Position numbers and translations under genes: made by a program | Assembly (NCBI GenBank): GCA_012522795.1 | Contig: JAAYJT010000031.1 | Span: 1 to 64,000, forward strand | Length of the DNA stretch: 64,000 nucleotides | Direction of reading: 5' to 3' | Source: Bacteroidales bacterium | GTDB taxonomy: Bacteria > Bacteroidota > Bacteroidia > Bacteroidales > JAAYJT01 | Part shown: positions 54,252 through 64,000 of the stretch, one piece after another | Position numbering within the stretch: position 1 is the first letter of the stretch | How the letters are laid out: the number at the start of each line of letters is the position of its first letter | Notes under the pieces: model-generated | Seen by the model: only the letters and a program-made list of their open reading frames with translations | Told to the model about the DNA's origin: nothing | The model's database searches: none

Positions 54252-56798
54252 TCAATTTAAAGAATGCGTTTTCAACTGTTCTTCAAAATCATTTTTATCC
54301 AGAGTGGAATTACAAAAAACGTTTTTCTGAACGCCTGGCCATAAATGGAAGAAATTATCATCAAACCAGGTATGGCTATCAGTAAGATACAGCTGAAGAT
54401 GAGCTACGAACACATCACTTGTAAGGCTTATATTATAACCTCCCTCAGTTTTATGTATCTCTTTTGTAATTTTTGGTTTTTCAAGTTTCAATGAACCAAG
54501 TTTTTCAAAGAATTTACTGTTAGTATATACTTTCCCGTCATGATCGGTAAAAACGACTTCAATGATATGAGAAGCAGCATCTTTGCCTGACAATATTTCA
54601 TTCAATGGTTTTATAAGAACCTTTTGCGAACTGTTAGCCTGAACATTTATTTCCTTATCGAAGAAAACATTGTGTTCTCCGTTAAAGTTGACAACAGCGG
54701 CAGAAAGCTTCCCTCCCGTTTCCTGCAATCTGTCAGAAACCACGTAGATCTCGCAATTACCTTCATTTAAAATAAGCGACACAAGTATATCTTCATAAAG
54801 CTGCCTTGCTCTGTACTGCAATGCTTTCCAGTCGCCGTTCACATCAGTTCCTGACCAGCTCACAACAGGCCAGCAATCGTTGAGCTGCCAGTAAAGTGTG
54901 CCCATACAATATGGTTTAGCCCTGCGCTGTGCTTCAATTGCCATTCCAACACCGTGAGCCTGAACCAACTGACTGTTGTATATATAGCCACTAAATGATG
55001 ATGAACGAAGATTTTCACGGTTAATATACAGGTCTATGGTCTGATAACCTGCTGAATTCCTTTGGTGGCATTGAAGCATCTCAGAAAAGAGAAAAACATC
55101 CTCCTGTGTCTGTATTCCTCTCAAAGTTGCCAATGATGGCATAGCCTGAAATCCAAATTCACTCATAAAGCGTGGTACTTTCTCAATATATTTCTCAAAG
55201 GGTTCCTGCCCCCACCACACACCCCAATAATGTGCACTTCCGTGGGTCATACTCTGTTTTCTGCCCCACCCGTACATTGGTGAAGTAGACTGATAGAACC
55301 TGCCCGGATCATAATCAGCAACAGTTTGAGGTAATAAATCGCGAAATACTCTTTTATAACCTTCCCAAATCTTTGCAGAGTCTTCCTTATTTATTTTATA
55401 TGTTTTTTGCCATTGCCAGTTGTGCCATCCCTCATCCGATTCATTATTTCCACACCATAAAGCAAGGCAGGTATTATTTCTCAGCCGGTTTATCTGTTCT
55501 ATTGCCTCCTGCCTTACATTTTCAACAAAATTATCATCGCCCGGATACATTGAACAGGCAAACATAAAATCCTGCCACACCAAAATACCATTACGGCTAC
55601 AGAGTTCATAAAAAATGTCTCTCTCATAAATACCACCACCCCACACACGAAGCATATTCATATTTGTTTTCACCGCACGCTCAACAATCTCTTTGTAATC
55701 GTCTTCGTTTGGTTCTGTTACAAAGCTGTGCTGAGGAATATAATCAGCGCCCTTAATATAAAGCGGTACTCCGTTCAGCCTGACATAAAGAGATTTTCCA
55801 TACTCATCATTCTCATTTACAACTTCTATGGTTCGAACACCATAAGGAATATGCTTCTTCCATATATTTCCGGAATTTGTTTTCAACTCAAAACACAGTT
55901 CATACATATGTGGGTTTCCCAAACCATTAGTCCACCATAAAACAGGGTCATTTATTGAGAACCCGACTTCATATTTTTGTTTTTCAGGGCTTAACTGCAA
56001 TTTTTCATTAAACAACACTTTTCCGCTGTTACGTTCAGTAATTATAAACCGTGCTTGCTCGTTAATTTCTGAATTAACCATAAGTTCAGCACTTATAGCA
56101 GCTTGTTTTTCGTTTACCTGTGTTGTAAAAAGCTGTATGTCGAAAGGGTGATGTTTATCCCAGGTTTCAAGATAAACAGGTTTCCATATGCCGGCCGTAA
56201 TAAATTTAGGGCCCCAATCCCATCCAAAATGATATGCTGCCTTTCTTGAAAGGTTCCAGCGACCATCCGGAAGCGGATAGCCCAGAGCAGCAGAATCCTG
56301 CAGGTATCTGTTTTCAGCAGATTCAAAAACAATTTCAATCCGGTTTTCACCTTTTTTCAGATATTCTTTGCAATCTACCTGCCATTTACGGAACATATTA
56401 TTGGTTTCCAGAATTTTTTCATCATTCAGAAATATTCGGGCATAGGTGTCAAGACCTTCAAAAACCAGATTAATGTGAGATTTATTCAGAAGTTTATGAT
56501 CAGCCTTAAAAGTTGTACGATAAACCCAGTTGCTACGCCCTATCCATTGCAAATCCCTTTCATTACAACCATAAAATGGATCAGGAATCAGATTGTTTTT
56601 AAATAAATCAGTATGAACCGTGCCGGGGACTACTGCCGGATGCCAGGTTGAGTTCTCTTCATCTGCCTGACGAAACTGCCAGTTGTCGTGTAATGAAAAT
56701 TTCTCGACAAGTTTTTTATCATCTTCTTTTTTACAAGCTGTAAACAGAAAACTTGAGAATATAAAAAAAATGAAAATTTGTTTCAATGTTGGTACCAT
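54252..56798 (-). CDS. GH2 beta-mannosidase lipoprotein
   Basis: 848 residues with a lipoprotein signal (FTAC, Cys21). An N-terminal jelly roll (WHPAVVPGTVHTDLFKNNLIPDPFYG), Ig-like domains and a TIM barrel with MLRVWGGGIYERDIFYELC are present. The catalytic acid/base is Glu453 in LWCGNNES and the nucleophile Glu547 in FMSEFGFQ. This is the beta-mannosidase branch of GH2, able to cut Man-beta-1,4-GlcNAc at the N-glycan core or mannan ends. It is 1 bp after the transporter gene. Confidence 0.93.
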   Translation of the reverse strand: MVPTLKQIFIFFIFSSFLFTACKKEDDKKLVEKFSLHDNWQFRQADEENSTWHPAVVPGTVHTDLFKNNLIPDPFYGCNERDLQWIGRSNWVYRTTFKADHKLLNKSHINLVFEGLDTYARIFLNDEKILETNNMFRKWQVDCKEYLKKGENRIEIVFESAENRYLQDSAALGYPLPDGRWNLSRKAAYHFGWDWGPKFITAGIWKPVYLETWDKHHPFDIQLFTTQVNEKQAAISAELMVNSEINEQARFIITERNSGKVLFNEKLQLSPEKQKYEVGFSINDPVLWWTNGLGNPHMYELCFELKTNSGNIWKKHIPYGVRTIEVVNENDEYGKSLYVRLNGVPLYIKGADYIPQHSFVTEPNEDDYKEIVERAVKTNMNMLRVWGGGIYERDIFYELCSRNGILVWQDFMFACSMYPGDDNFVENVRQEAIEQINRLRNNTCLALWCGNNESDEGWHNWQWQKTYKINKEDSAKIWEGYKRVFRDLLPQTVADYDPGRFYQSTSPMYGWGRKQSMTHGSAHYWGVWWGQEPFEKYIEKVPRFMSEFGFQAMPSLATLRGIQTQEDVFLFSEMLQCHQRNSAGYQTIDLYINRENLRSSSFSGYIYNSQLVQAHGVGMAIEAQRRAKPYCMGTLYWQLNDCWPVVSWSGTDVNGDWKALQYRARQLYEDILVSLILNEGNCEIYVVSDRLQETGGKLSAAVVNFNGEHNVFFDKEINVQANSSQKVLIKPLNEILSGKDAASHIIEVVFTDHDGKVYTNSKFFEKLGSLKLEKPKITKEIHKTEGGYNISLTSDVFVAHLQLYLTDSHTWFDDNFFHLWPGVQKNVFCNSTLDKNDFEEQLKTHSLN

Positions 56799-56799
56799 A

Positions 56800-57978
56800 T
56801 TACTTTTTACTTGTTTTTAAAGCTATAAATAAAATGTAAAGAACACATGCCGCCGGAACCAAAAATCCGAGCAAAACATTAATATCAGCCACTTTACCTG
56901 TAATGGGAGGTATCACGGCACCACCAACAATTGCGGTTACCATCAATCCTGAAAGTTCATTGGCACGGGCAGGTAAAGCATCAACTGTGATCGAGAAGAT
57001 CAAAGGGAACATATTTGCAAATCCCAAACCTATGAGGAAGATTCCGGCAAAGGCAATATATTGGCTTCCAAAGAATAACATCAGCATACCAAGCATTGAG
57101 AGTACAACTGTGTAAACAAGGAACTTCCCTGCCTTTACACTTCGCAGAATAAATGCCCCTGATAAACGACCTATGAATATTGGCAGGAAAAATAATGCCC
57201 ATGCCAGCCATAAACCAAAATTACTAATACCATAAGCCTTTTTCATTAAAATTGGAACCTGAGCACTCATTGAAACTTCAGCACCTACGTATAAAAATAT
57301 TCCGAGTACCATCATAAGCACAAACGGATTCTTCAGTAAAGCAAGGCTGGAAGCTAATGAAGCAGGGCTTGCATCATCGGTTTTCCTTTCAGTAATATTA
57401 ATGGATTGTATCCATATAAGAGTAATAAGAAGAATCAAAGCAAACAAAGGAAAAAGAACAGTCCAGTCCATTCCAAACCATAAAGCTACTGCCGGTGGTA
57501 CAAGGAATCCAAGCGAAGACCCAATAGCTTTTATTGACTGAGCCAGCGAAAGGTTGCTTGAATATTTACCTTCAGTAGAAACATCACGCATTATTGGGTT
57601 TCCTGCTACCTGTAAGGTTGTAGCACCAGCCCCAAGCAGAAAAATCGAGGCAAACAGGGTATATAGCTTCATTGCTGACTGTGAGCCATCTTGTACCGGG
57701 GCGCCATACATCCCAAACAGAATAGGTATGATTAATCCTATGAGAGCTATTGTCAATCCCATTGAGAGCACATATTTCTTTCCTTTTTTATCCTGAAAAA
57801 CTCCCAAAGGAATGGACAATATACCAAACATAATAAATCCACTGGTAGTCATAAGTGATGCAACAAAATTTGACACCTGAAAAGTCTCCTCAACCAGCGA
57901 AACCAATGGTCCAACAACATCGCCAAATCCCATAGCCAGGAATGCAAGAAAAATTGGAAAAGTTTTGTTCTTTGTCAT
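56800..57978 (-). CDS. Sugar MFS transporter
   Basis: 392 residues, twelve membrane helices. The start FPIFLAFLAMGFGDVVGPL and motif GVFQDKKGKKYVLSMG place it among major facilitator sugar:H+ symporters (FHS/FucP-like group). It is first in the operon with the beta- and alpha-mannosidases, so mannose or a mannoside is the likely cargo (inference from context). Confidence 0.85.
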   Translation of the reverse strand: MTKNKTFPIFLAFLAMGFGDVVGPLVSLVEETFQVSNFVASLMTTSGFIMFGILSIPLGVFQDKKGKKYVLSMGLTIALIGLIIPILFGMYGAPVQDGSQSAMKLYTLFASIFLLGAGATTLQVAGNPIMRDVSTEGKYSSNLSLAQSIKAIGSSLGFLVPPAVALWFGMDWTVLFPLFALILLITLIWIQSINITERKTDDASPASLASSLALLKNPFVLMMVLGIFLYVGAEVSMSAQVPILMKKAYGISNFGLWLAWALFFLPIFIGRLSGAFILRSVKAGKFLVYTVVLSMLGMLMLFFGSQYIAFAGIFLIGLGFANMFPLIFSITVDALPARANELSGLMVTAIVGGAVIPPITGKVADINVLLGFLVPAACVLYILFIALKTSKK

Positions 57979-58194
57979 AATTGAATTGGTTTTAATGATG
58001 ATTTCTGAAATTTAATATAAAGCACTTCTTATTTGTACTGATTTTCTTGAATAAGATCCTTTGTCTTTTTCCAGGTCATGACACTAATGTGGTTTTCATT
58101 GCTTTAATGTTGACATTAATGCAAATCACGATTTTAAAATATCAGGAATTCACTTCCGTTTAAAGTCATTATTAACACGTTTTTTAATTCGCTA

Positions 58195-58202
58195 CAAAGA
58201 TA
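58195..58202 (-). promoter_or_regulatory. Candidate -7 box of the mannoside operon
   Basis: TATCTTTG on the minus strand, 217 nt before the transporter ATG. The nearest TTTG is 23 nt farther up, a long spacer. The 292-bp gap (57979-58270) holds no gene and no other clear signal. Confidence 0.3.
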
Positions 58203-58270
58203 TTAATAAGCTACAACGGTTTAGCCAAATAAGAAAATTGCAGTAAAGCTCAACAGGGTTTTATTCAAGA

Positions 58271-61200
58271 TCATCTTATCACTTCTACCCACATTCCTTT
58301 ATCGTACGAATGAATATTCTGATTATACATGGCTTCAACTGAAGGAGCAGGCAGATAAAAGTGTCCGGCATAAGCAGCCATTAATGATATTTTGAAAACC
58401 TTCTTCTGGTTCACTCCCAGATCAAAATACGTCAGCACCCTGTCGTCACGAATATCCTGATGCAAAAATGATGAAGATTTTGTGGTTTCCATATCAAACA
58501 ATCGCTGATTTCTAATTTCCCACCCTGACGGAAAAATCTGATTAAGTATCAGGTCGGACAACTGAGAGTTCGTAGCTAAATTGCTAACTGTAACCTCAGC
58601 AATGAAATCAGTACCGGATTTTATCCTGCGAACATCAATTTCACCACCTTCCAGGCCAAGATAGCGTACTGATACCCTGATATTGTTCTCGGATGCAATC
58701 TCATCACCCGGGGCGGGAATGCCCTTTGTAAATAATCTGACATACAATGGAGCATTAATGTCATTCTGAACCAGTATGCTGCCACTTTCTTTCGCAGATA
58801 TTAAACTGACTTCTGAAATAGTATTATTTGCTTTTACAGCCACAGGCTTAGCGTTATCAAGGCTATAACTTGCTTTGATTGAATGACTTGTAGTTTCACC
58901 AGCCTTATACTTTGAAACAGCTATCAATGAGTAAGCAGTGGTTTGGGTGCTCATCCATAAGCCGGAGCTGAGAGCCTGACTGACCTCTTTAAGTAATTCA
59001 AAGGCTTTTTGACGTTCGTTGAGATAAACCAATGTTTCAAGTATCATAGCACGATCTCTGGTAGCTGAGCCATAGGTTTCAGAAAGTTCAGTATATTCTT
59101 TTACCTTACTGTCAAGGCCATTGATAATATTATTCGATATTTTTTTCTGACCTATAAGTGCATAAGCTGCTGCCAGCCTCCATGATGCAGCCACTGACAG
59201 ATCAGTGCGTTCGCGCAAACGATTCATAGCCCCCGTTTCAGGAGATTTTGCCATAGTAAGCGTAAACAAGCGATATGCCTGTACCAGATCAGGCTGACTG
59301 TATGCATAACGTGTTGACTTAGTTGTTTTACCCCATGCACGAGCAGCAACCTGCTGATAACCAAGCCATTGTTTTTTAACTCCAGGAGGTAGCGCATAAC
59401 CAAGCGCCTCAGCTTCAAGCATAAAATGTCCGGCATAAGTAGTAGCCCATTCATCGGTAAATCTCCCTCCTGCCCAGGTTGAAAAACTACCATCCGGCAA
59501 TTGAAAAGATTTCAAACGGCTAAGAGCCGCTTTTATATTATTCTCTGTACGTTGCTTTTCTGCTTCGTCAAGATTGGTTAAATGACCTAAAAATAATTGC
59601 GGGAAAGCAATTGAAGTTATTTGCTCCAGACAACCATGCGGATAACCGAGAAGATACTTCAGACGTGATGTAAGATCAATTGGTGGCATAGTACTGAGTT
59701 CCATCCAAAGGCTATTGGTACCCGGCAAACCAAAAAATGCGTAATCCAGCGTACCATTTTTGCTGGATTCAAGAAGCATATTTCTGGTGATAACCTGTTC
59801 AGTATTCGGATTTCTTACTCCTATTTCAATATCATGCGAGGCAGTTTCATTGCCTGAAATAGCCGTAACATTTATTTTTCCAATTCCAGCCCGGTTCGCA
59901 GTTTTCAATTCAAAAAACACAGTTTTATCGCCTGAGTTAGAAAATTCAATATTTTTACTTTCCACCCTGCCGGCAAACATATCATTCACCTGAACATTTA
60001 CTGTTACATTACGCTGTTTGCTATCCATTGAAAAAACTGTAACCGGAAGACTAAATGTTTCATTAGGTCCTAAAACCCGGGGCATGGTCGCCAATACCAT
60101 CAATGATTTGCGTACCGGGGTCTGTTTATGAGCAAAGCCGTACGCCTGACGATTGCCCGCAACCACCATGGTTCTGACTGAACCAATATACTGCGGCAGC
60201 TCAATATTTATTTCCTGTTTTTGTTTTGGTTTTATTGTAAATGGTCCTAAAAATTTCACAACAGGTTTGAACCTGTTAGCCAGATTAGCATCTTCAGCAA
60301 ACACAAATTCATCGCCACCTATGCTGAACAATTGTTCGAATTTGCCTCCAAATGCCCCTATCACGTAATCATAAATATCCCAGGATCGCACGCCCAAAGC
60401 CTCACGGGCAAAAAACTTTTCCCAAGGATCAGGGGTTTTAAAACGGGTAAGACTAAGAAGTCCTTCGTCAACAATGGCAAGGGTATAAGTCATTTCCTTT
60501 CCGGTTTCCTCAAAAACAGTGATTTTAAAAGGCTTTTCGGGTTCAAGCACATCGGGCATTGAAATTACTGGCTGCAGATGTGTTGAAGGATCATCAACCA
60601 TTATGGGTAAAATGCCATACAAACGAACCGGAAGGTCATTAACAGTCTGAGAATGAGGTTGAATCAAACTGATATGAATATATGCATTGGGTATCATTTC
60701 ATGGGTGATTGACAATTCGGCTGTAGTTTCGTTATCCTTAGTATTAACCCTGAATATGTCAATGACCCGGGTTCCGTTTTCAATGCTGATAATTGCCGAT
60801 CCTCCTTCTGAGGAAGGGAATGTTATTTTTGCCCTGTCGCCGGGTTTATATTTTTCCTGATCGGTTGTGAAAGTAAGCATTGTTGCTCCATCTGCCACTG
60901 AACGTTTTGGGCGCCCGGCAGTAGAAGGCCAGTCAAAGAACCACATTTCACCTGTGCTATGACCGCTTACCGGGTCAGACACTTTTACATAAAAGCGTCC
61001 CCAATCGTTGTCAGGAATCTTTAAACTAAAAGACCCCTTGCCATCCTGCACAGTAGCAGTTTTGGTATAATAAGGTTTTACTTCATATTGCCTCATGTAC
61101 TGTGCAATATTGTGCTCATAGGCATTCCACCACCAGTTCCAGTCAATTTTATAAACCTCTATATCCAGTTTCCTGTTATTTACAGGAGAACCATCAGCAA

Positions 61201-63871
61201 ATAAAGATGCAATCTGAATTTTATATTCCCTGTCAGTGTCGAGCATTCTGTAACGGTTCATCTCCGGTGTTTTTATACCTGCATAGGCGGTATATGGTGA
61301 AAATTGCTTTTCAATGCCATCAATACTGAACTCACCACCTCCTTCAAATACACGGGTTGTAAAAAAAGCTTTGAGCATTCCAGGAGCATTGGTAATTTTT
61401 GCCAATTCAATATTAAATGTTGCAATACCACGCTCATCGAGTTTGTTGTTGAAAACTGTTTTTTCTTCAGAAGCAAATATCTTTTCAGGATCATCAAAGG
61501 TATAAGTCTCCCAGCCCTTAAACCGTGTTTTTACCGGACTTAAACGCAAATTAACATCTGCCCTGAGATTGTGTGCCGCAGCTCCGTGCAGCCATTCGGC
61601 TTTAAGAGTTGCACGGGTAGCAGGCTGATGCGTAAGAATATGGCGGTCGAAATCAAGATCAATTTTTAAACGATTAGGTTTTATGCTTTCAATTTTTATT
61701 CTCTGTTTGAACTCTGCACCGCCAACTTTCACAACAGCAGTCCAATTTCCAGTGGGAGCATCGTGTGCTGTACGGGTTATAAAAGTATAAAACCCATTAT
61801 TGCCCTGGGCTTTGGTAATTCGGTCATGTATCTGCCCTAAAGGATTCAGTAATTCAAAATTAACAGGATGATCAGCAGGCAAAATATTGTTTTTATCCTC
61901 AAGTATAAAACTCAGAAACAAAGTGTCGCCAGGGCGCCACACACCACGTTCCCCATAGATGAAGCCCTTTAATCCCTGCTGAACAACATCGCCCGAAACA
62001 TCAAAATTACTTACTGATAAAGCCACATTTTCTGATAATTTCAAATACGACCTTTGTTTGTCCTGTTTCGCGATCAGCAAAAATGGTTTGCCATCAGGTT
62101 CAAGAACAGCCATCCCCTGATCGTTAGTACGCCCTTCAGCAATAAGCTGATTCTGATAATTATATACTTCTGTTACCACATTTTGCATTGGGCGGGTAGT
62201 AATCAGATCAGAAACCAGAACAAAAAGTTTTCCGTCGCCACCCTGTTTTGCTATTATACCAAGGTCAGAAGCAAGTATGTTGCGTCTTACTGATTTATCC
62301 CTGTTATAATACTGCGGATAACACGGATCATTGCGTCTTTGATACCATGTTTCGTAATCCACATAATCATAATCATCATATTCATAATAATAATCGCTAT
62401 AATACCAGTACGAAGCATCATCATATGTTTGTGATTCCTTTTCAAAATCAGCTTTATCAATTGCATCCAACTCCGATTGCGAAGGCAGTGAATTTGATTC
62501 AGCACAGGGAAAGGTTGAATGTATCCTTTTGAACGACAGCTCAATGCGATAAATAGCTCCCGGATCAGGCTGGATCATATCTGCCAGATCGAGCGAAAAT
62601 GTATTCCAGCGATTAAGATCAAGCAATTCCTGTTGATTAAGAAGTATTGTCTTTTTCAGTATCAGCCTTCCGGCTCTTTTTAACTCACCACTGTCTCCAA
62701 GATCATTTATTTGTAGAAAAAACGGAATATTCTGTTCAAAAAGTTTTACTACACGCATTTCAACTGCCCGCAGGCTTATAGCCCTGAAAGGTAAAACCAG
62801 CCCTTCAGACCCGGGTAAAATAACACCTTTGCCCGGAATACTGACCTCAGGTCTGGCATGGTTAAAGTAAATAACTTTACTTATCTCGTTATTTAGCCTG
62901 CGACCTTCAAAGTTTTTCAGCGCTGCTTCAACACTCAGCACAAAATCGCCTTCAGTCTGTGATAAAGGATTGACAATAATAACATTATGATTAACAGTAA
63001 CAGAAATATCCTTGTGTTTTTTTTGCTCTTTCTGCTCAATAAGGCTGATAAGCCCGTTAAAATCCTGTTTTTCATCAATTGGATCAGAAAAGCGGATTAT
63101 TGCCTTTTGTTCGGGCAAATTCTTAACGGTGATATCAATTACGGAAAAAACATCTTTAGCAGGAATATTTACTTCATCGGTTTCCTGAGTGCTTATATTC
63201 AATGGCTTGCCATTCCAATTTAATTTAAATGTATAATCACTGGCAAGGCGTGGAATACTATCAATTTCAAAGCGGTGTACATGACCTCCGGCATCATGTT
63301 CCCAGATCACAGGATAAGAAGTATTTGCAGTCTGAGCTTCCAGCATTTTTTCAACAGTCATTGGTTCAACAAAGTCAGCAGTTCGCAAAACTCCGTGTAA
63401 TGCGTAGAGATCATTACGATTTTTATGTTTTGAAACCAAACCTTCAATTTCACTTAAAAACCCCTGACGTATAGTCCGGAAACTAAAATCAAAGCTTTTT
63501 ATATCTGAGGCAATTTCCGGTAACTCCAACAATAAAAAAGAAGCCTGATAAACTGTTGATGAAGGCAATGTTTTGGCAGGGCGAAATTCAATAGTGCGAC
63601 TGTCAACCCAAAAGGCTTCGCCCTCAATGGAGGGCTTGAATTTAAAAACTTTTCTGCCTACGAGAGTATCTGCAGTATGAGCCCCGGGGTAATTCTCCGA
63701 CAATACAACACGAATGTATGACTGCCCCGAAATGGTTCCTGAAGTATATGCAGAGACTAAAGGATGAAATGGGGGTATTTTATCTTTTGCAGGTTGCACG
63801 CAGGTGCTGAAACAAAAAACAATGGCTGTAAGAATCAATAAGCTGTACAAGTTGCCTTTAGGAATTTTCAT
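58271..63871 (-). CDS. Alpha-2-macroglobulin family lipoprotein with intact thioester motif
   Basis: 1866 residues from ATG 63871; the frame extends to an ATG at 63898, but the lipoprotein signal (NLYSLLILTAIVFCFSTC) fits the later start. Macroglobulin domains with MG2 features occupy the first half (RGVWRPGDTLFLSFIL, FYVKVSDPVSGHSTGEMWF). The A2M domain has LAIVDEGLLSLTRFKTPDPWEKFFARE, and the thioester site is GYPHGCLEQITS (Cys1414 and Gln1417 from this start). A Tyr/Asp-rich stretch lies near residues 480-510. It traps proteases at the cell envelope. No pbpC neighbour is seen. Confidence 0.93.
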   Translation of the reverse strand: MKIPKGNLYSLLILTAIVFCFSTCVQPAKDKIPPFHPLVSAYTSGTISGQSYIRVVLSENYPGAHTADTLVGRKVFKFKPSIEGEAFWVDSRTIEFRPAKTLPSSTVYQASFLLLELPEIASDIKSFDFSFRTIRQGFLSEIEGLVSKHKNRNDLYALHGVLRTADFVEPMTVEKMLEAQTANTSYPVIWEHDAGGHVHRFEIDSIPRLASDYTFKLNWNGKPLNISTQETDEVNIPAKDVFSVIDITVKNLPEQKAIIRFSDPIDEKQDFNGLISLIEQKEQKKHKDISVTVNHNVIIVNPLSQTEGDFVLSVEAALKNFEGRRLNNEISKVIYFNHARPEVSIPGKGVILPGSEGLVLPFRAISLRAVEMRVVKLFEQNIPFFLQINDLGDSGELKRAGRLILKKTILLNQQELLDLNRWNTFSLDLADMIQPDPGAIYRIELSFKRIHSTFPCAESNSLPSQSELDAIDKADFEKESQTYDDASYWYYSDYYYEYDDYDYVDYETWYQRRNDPCYPQYYNRDKSVRRNILASDLGIIAKQGGDGKLFVLVSDLITTRPMQNVVTEVYNYQNQLIAEGRTNDQGMAVLEPDGKPFLLIAKQDKQRSYLKLSENVALSVSNFDVSGDVVQQGLKGFIYGERGVWRPGDTLFLSFILEDKNNILPADHPVNFELLNPLGQIHDRITKAQGNNGFYTFITRTAHDAPTGNWTAVVKVGGAEFKQRIKIESIKPNRLKIDLDFDRHILTHQPATRATLKAEWLHGAAAHNLRADVNLRLSPVKTRFKGWETYTFDDPEKIFASEEKTVFNNKLDERGIATFNIELAKITNAPGMLKAFFTTRVFEGGGEFSIDGIEKQFSPYTAYAGIKTPEMNRYRMLDTDREYKIQIASLFADGSPVNNRKLDIEVYKIDWNWWWNAYEHNIAQYMRQYEVKPYYTKTATVQDGKGSFSLKIPDNDWGRFYVKVSDPVSGHSTGEMWFFDWPSTAGRPKRSVADGATMLTFTTDQEKYKPGDRAKITFPSSEGGSAIISIENGTRVIDIFRVNTKDNETTAELSITHEMIPNAYIHISLIQPHSQTVNDLPVRLYGILPIMVDDPSTHLQPVISMPDVLEPEKPFKITVFEETGKEMTYTLAIVDEGLLSLTRFKTPDPWEKFFAREALGVRSWDIYDYVIGAFGGKFEQLFSIGGDEFVFAEDANLANRFKPVVKFLGPFTIKPKQKQEINIELPQYIGSVRTMVVAGNRQAYGFAHKQTPVRKSLMVLATMPRVLGPNETFSLPVTVFSMDSKQRNVTVNVQVNDMFAGRVESKNIEFSNSGDKTVFFELKTANRAGIGKINVTAISGNETASHDIEIGVRNPNTEQVITRNMLLESSKNGTLDYAFFGLPGTNSLWMELSTMPPIDLTSRLKYLLGYPHGCLEQITSIAFPQLFLGHLTNLDEAEKQRTENNIKAALSRLKSFQLPDGSFSTWAGGRFTDEWATTYAGHFMLEAEALGYALPPGVKKQWLGYQQVAARAWGKTTKSTRYAYSQPDLVQAYRLFTLTMAKSPETGAMNRLRERTDLSVAASWRLAAAYALIGQKKISNNIINGLDSKVKEYTELSETYGSATRDRAMILETLVYLNERQKAFELLKEVSQALSSGLWMSTQTTAYSLIAVSKYKAGETTSHSIKASYSLDNAKPVAVKANNTISEVSLISAKESGSILVQNDINAPLYVRLFTKGIPAPGDEIASENNIRVSVRYLGLEGGEIDVRRIKSGTDFIAEVTVSNLATNSQLSDLILNQIFPSGWEIRNQRLFDMETTKSSSFLHQDIRDDRVLTYFDLGVNQKKVFKISLMAAYAGHFYLPAPSVEAMYNQNIHSYDKGMWVEVIR

Positions 63872-64000
63872 AGCTATCAGGGTTAAAATTGAAGGCATAA
63901 AGATACAGTTAAATACAAAAGAAAAAGCACTTAATGAACATAATTAGTATGAGATGTTATCAGTAATAAAAGGCAAATAAGAATATCATAATTTATGAAC

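Noticed and set aside
62287-62544. 85-residue His/Met-rich minus-strand frame
   Set aside because: It is a shifted frame of the Tyr/Asp-rich codons of the alpha-2-macroglobulin gene.
58271-63898. Alpha-2-macroglobulin start at 63898
   Set aside because: The nine extra residues would precede a complete lipoprotein signal that begins at ATG 63871.
1-64000. CRISPR arrays, prophage, IS elements, riboswitches
   Set aside because: I found no regularly spaced short repeats, integrase, transposase, phage structural genes or known riboswitch consensus; only the dispersed hairpin repeat hints at mobility.

Overview
The window is chromosomal DNA of a Bacteroidota bacterium, probably from the Bacteroidales/Marinilabiliales side. 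The evidence is the gene content: a type IX secretion (T9SS) C-terminal sorting domain, a T9SS plug protein, gldA-gldF-gldG, the nusB-DUF1573-yajC-ybbR-coaE cluster, a 30S protein THX, an Na+-NQR operon and many lipoproteins. Promoters of the Bacteroidota type (TTTG, about 18-20 nt, TAnnTTTG) support this, as does the near-absence of Shine-Dalgarno sequences. The DNA is AT-rich and gene-dense. I see no prophage, IS element, CRISPR array or plasmid backbone. The genus is not resolved.

Layout. 1-530: the 3' end of a T9SS cargo gene, then a dispersed non-coding repeat. 531-1394: ribosomal protein THX fused to a long repetitive K/E/A-rich tail. 1489-4270: a translationally coupled murL-murD2 pair, the alternative route that puts D-glutamate into peptidoglycan. 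4371-7379: yqgE, an unknown membrane protein, tRNA-Met and a YbdG-type mechanosensitive channel. 7895-12121: gldA-gldF-gldG-DUF4340 ABC operon. 12202-15752 (minus): coaE, ybbR, yajC, DUF1573 and nusB. 16007-17948: rpsF-rpsR-rplI and a SPOUT rRNA methyltransferase. 18137-22308 (minus): a glycosyltransferase and an M16 protease. 22850-25952: two lipoproteins around a papain-like lipid/amide hydrolase. 26109-30421: a polysaccharide deacetylase/FemAB-like pair, upp and a MacB-like permease.

30462-37493 (minus) is the complete nqrABCDEF-apbE respiratory sodium pump operon. A T9SS plug gene diverges from it, and a small four-cysteine NqrM-like maturation factor lies just beyond (38982-39176). 39214-40689 encodes an unusual protein joining an RNA-polymerase alpha-CTD-like hairpin, a sigma region 4-like helix-turn-helix and two HARE-HTH-like modules. 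Next to it is the second copy of the dispersed repeat. 41064-48880 (minus): a nucleotide pyrophosphatase, an Oar-type TonB-dependent receptor, a YkfC-like NlpC/P60 peptidase and a KefB-like antiporter. 49135-51201: a PgpH-type cyclic-di-AMP phosphodiesterase. 51249-57978 (minus): a compact mannoside-use operon (sugar MFS transporter, GH2 beta-mannosidase, GH92 alpha-mannosidase). 58271-63871 (minus): a very large alpha-2-macroglobulin lipoprotein with an intact thioester motif.

Most of this is core Bacteroidota biology. The items most worth a second look are the THX fusion, the murL-murD2 pair, the alpha-CTD/sigma4/HARE protein, the dispersed 120-bp hairpin repeat, the strong Shine-Dalgarno before rplI, terminators that sit on or in the promoter/start of the next gene, and the NqrM-like protein.
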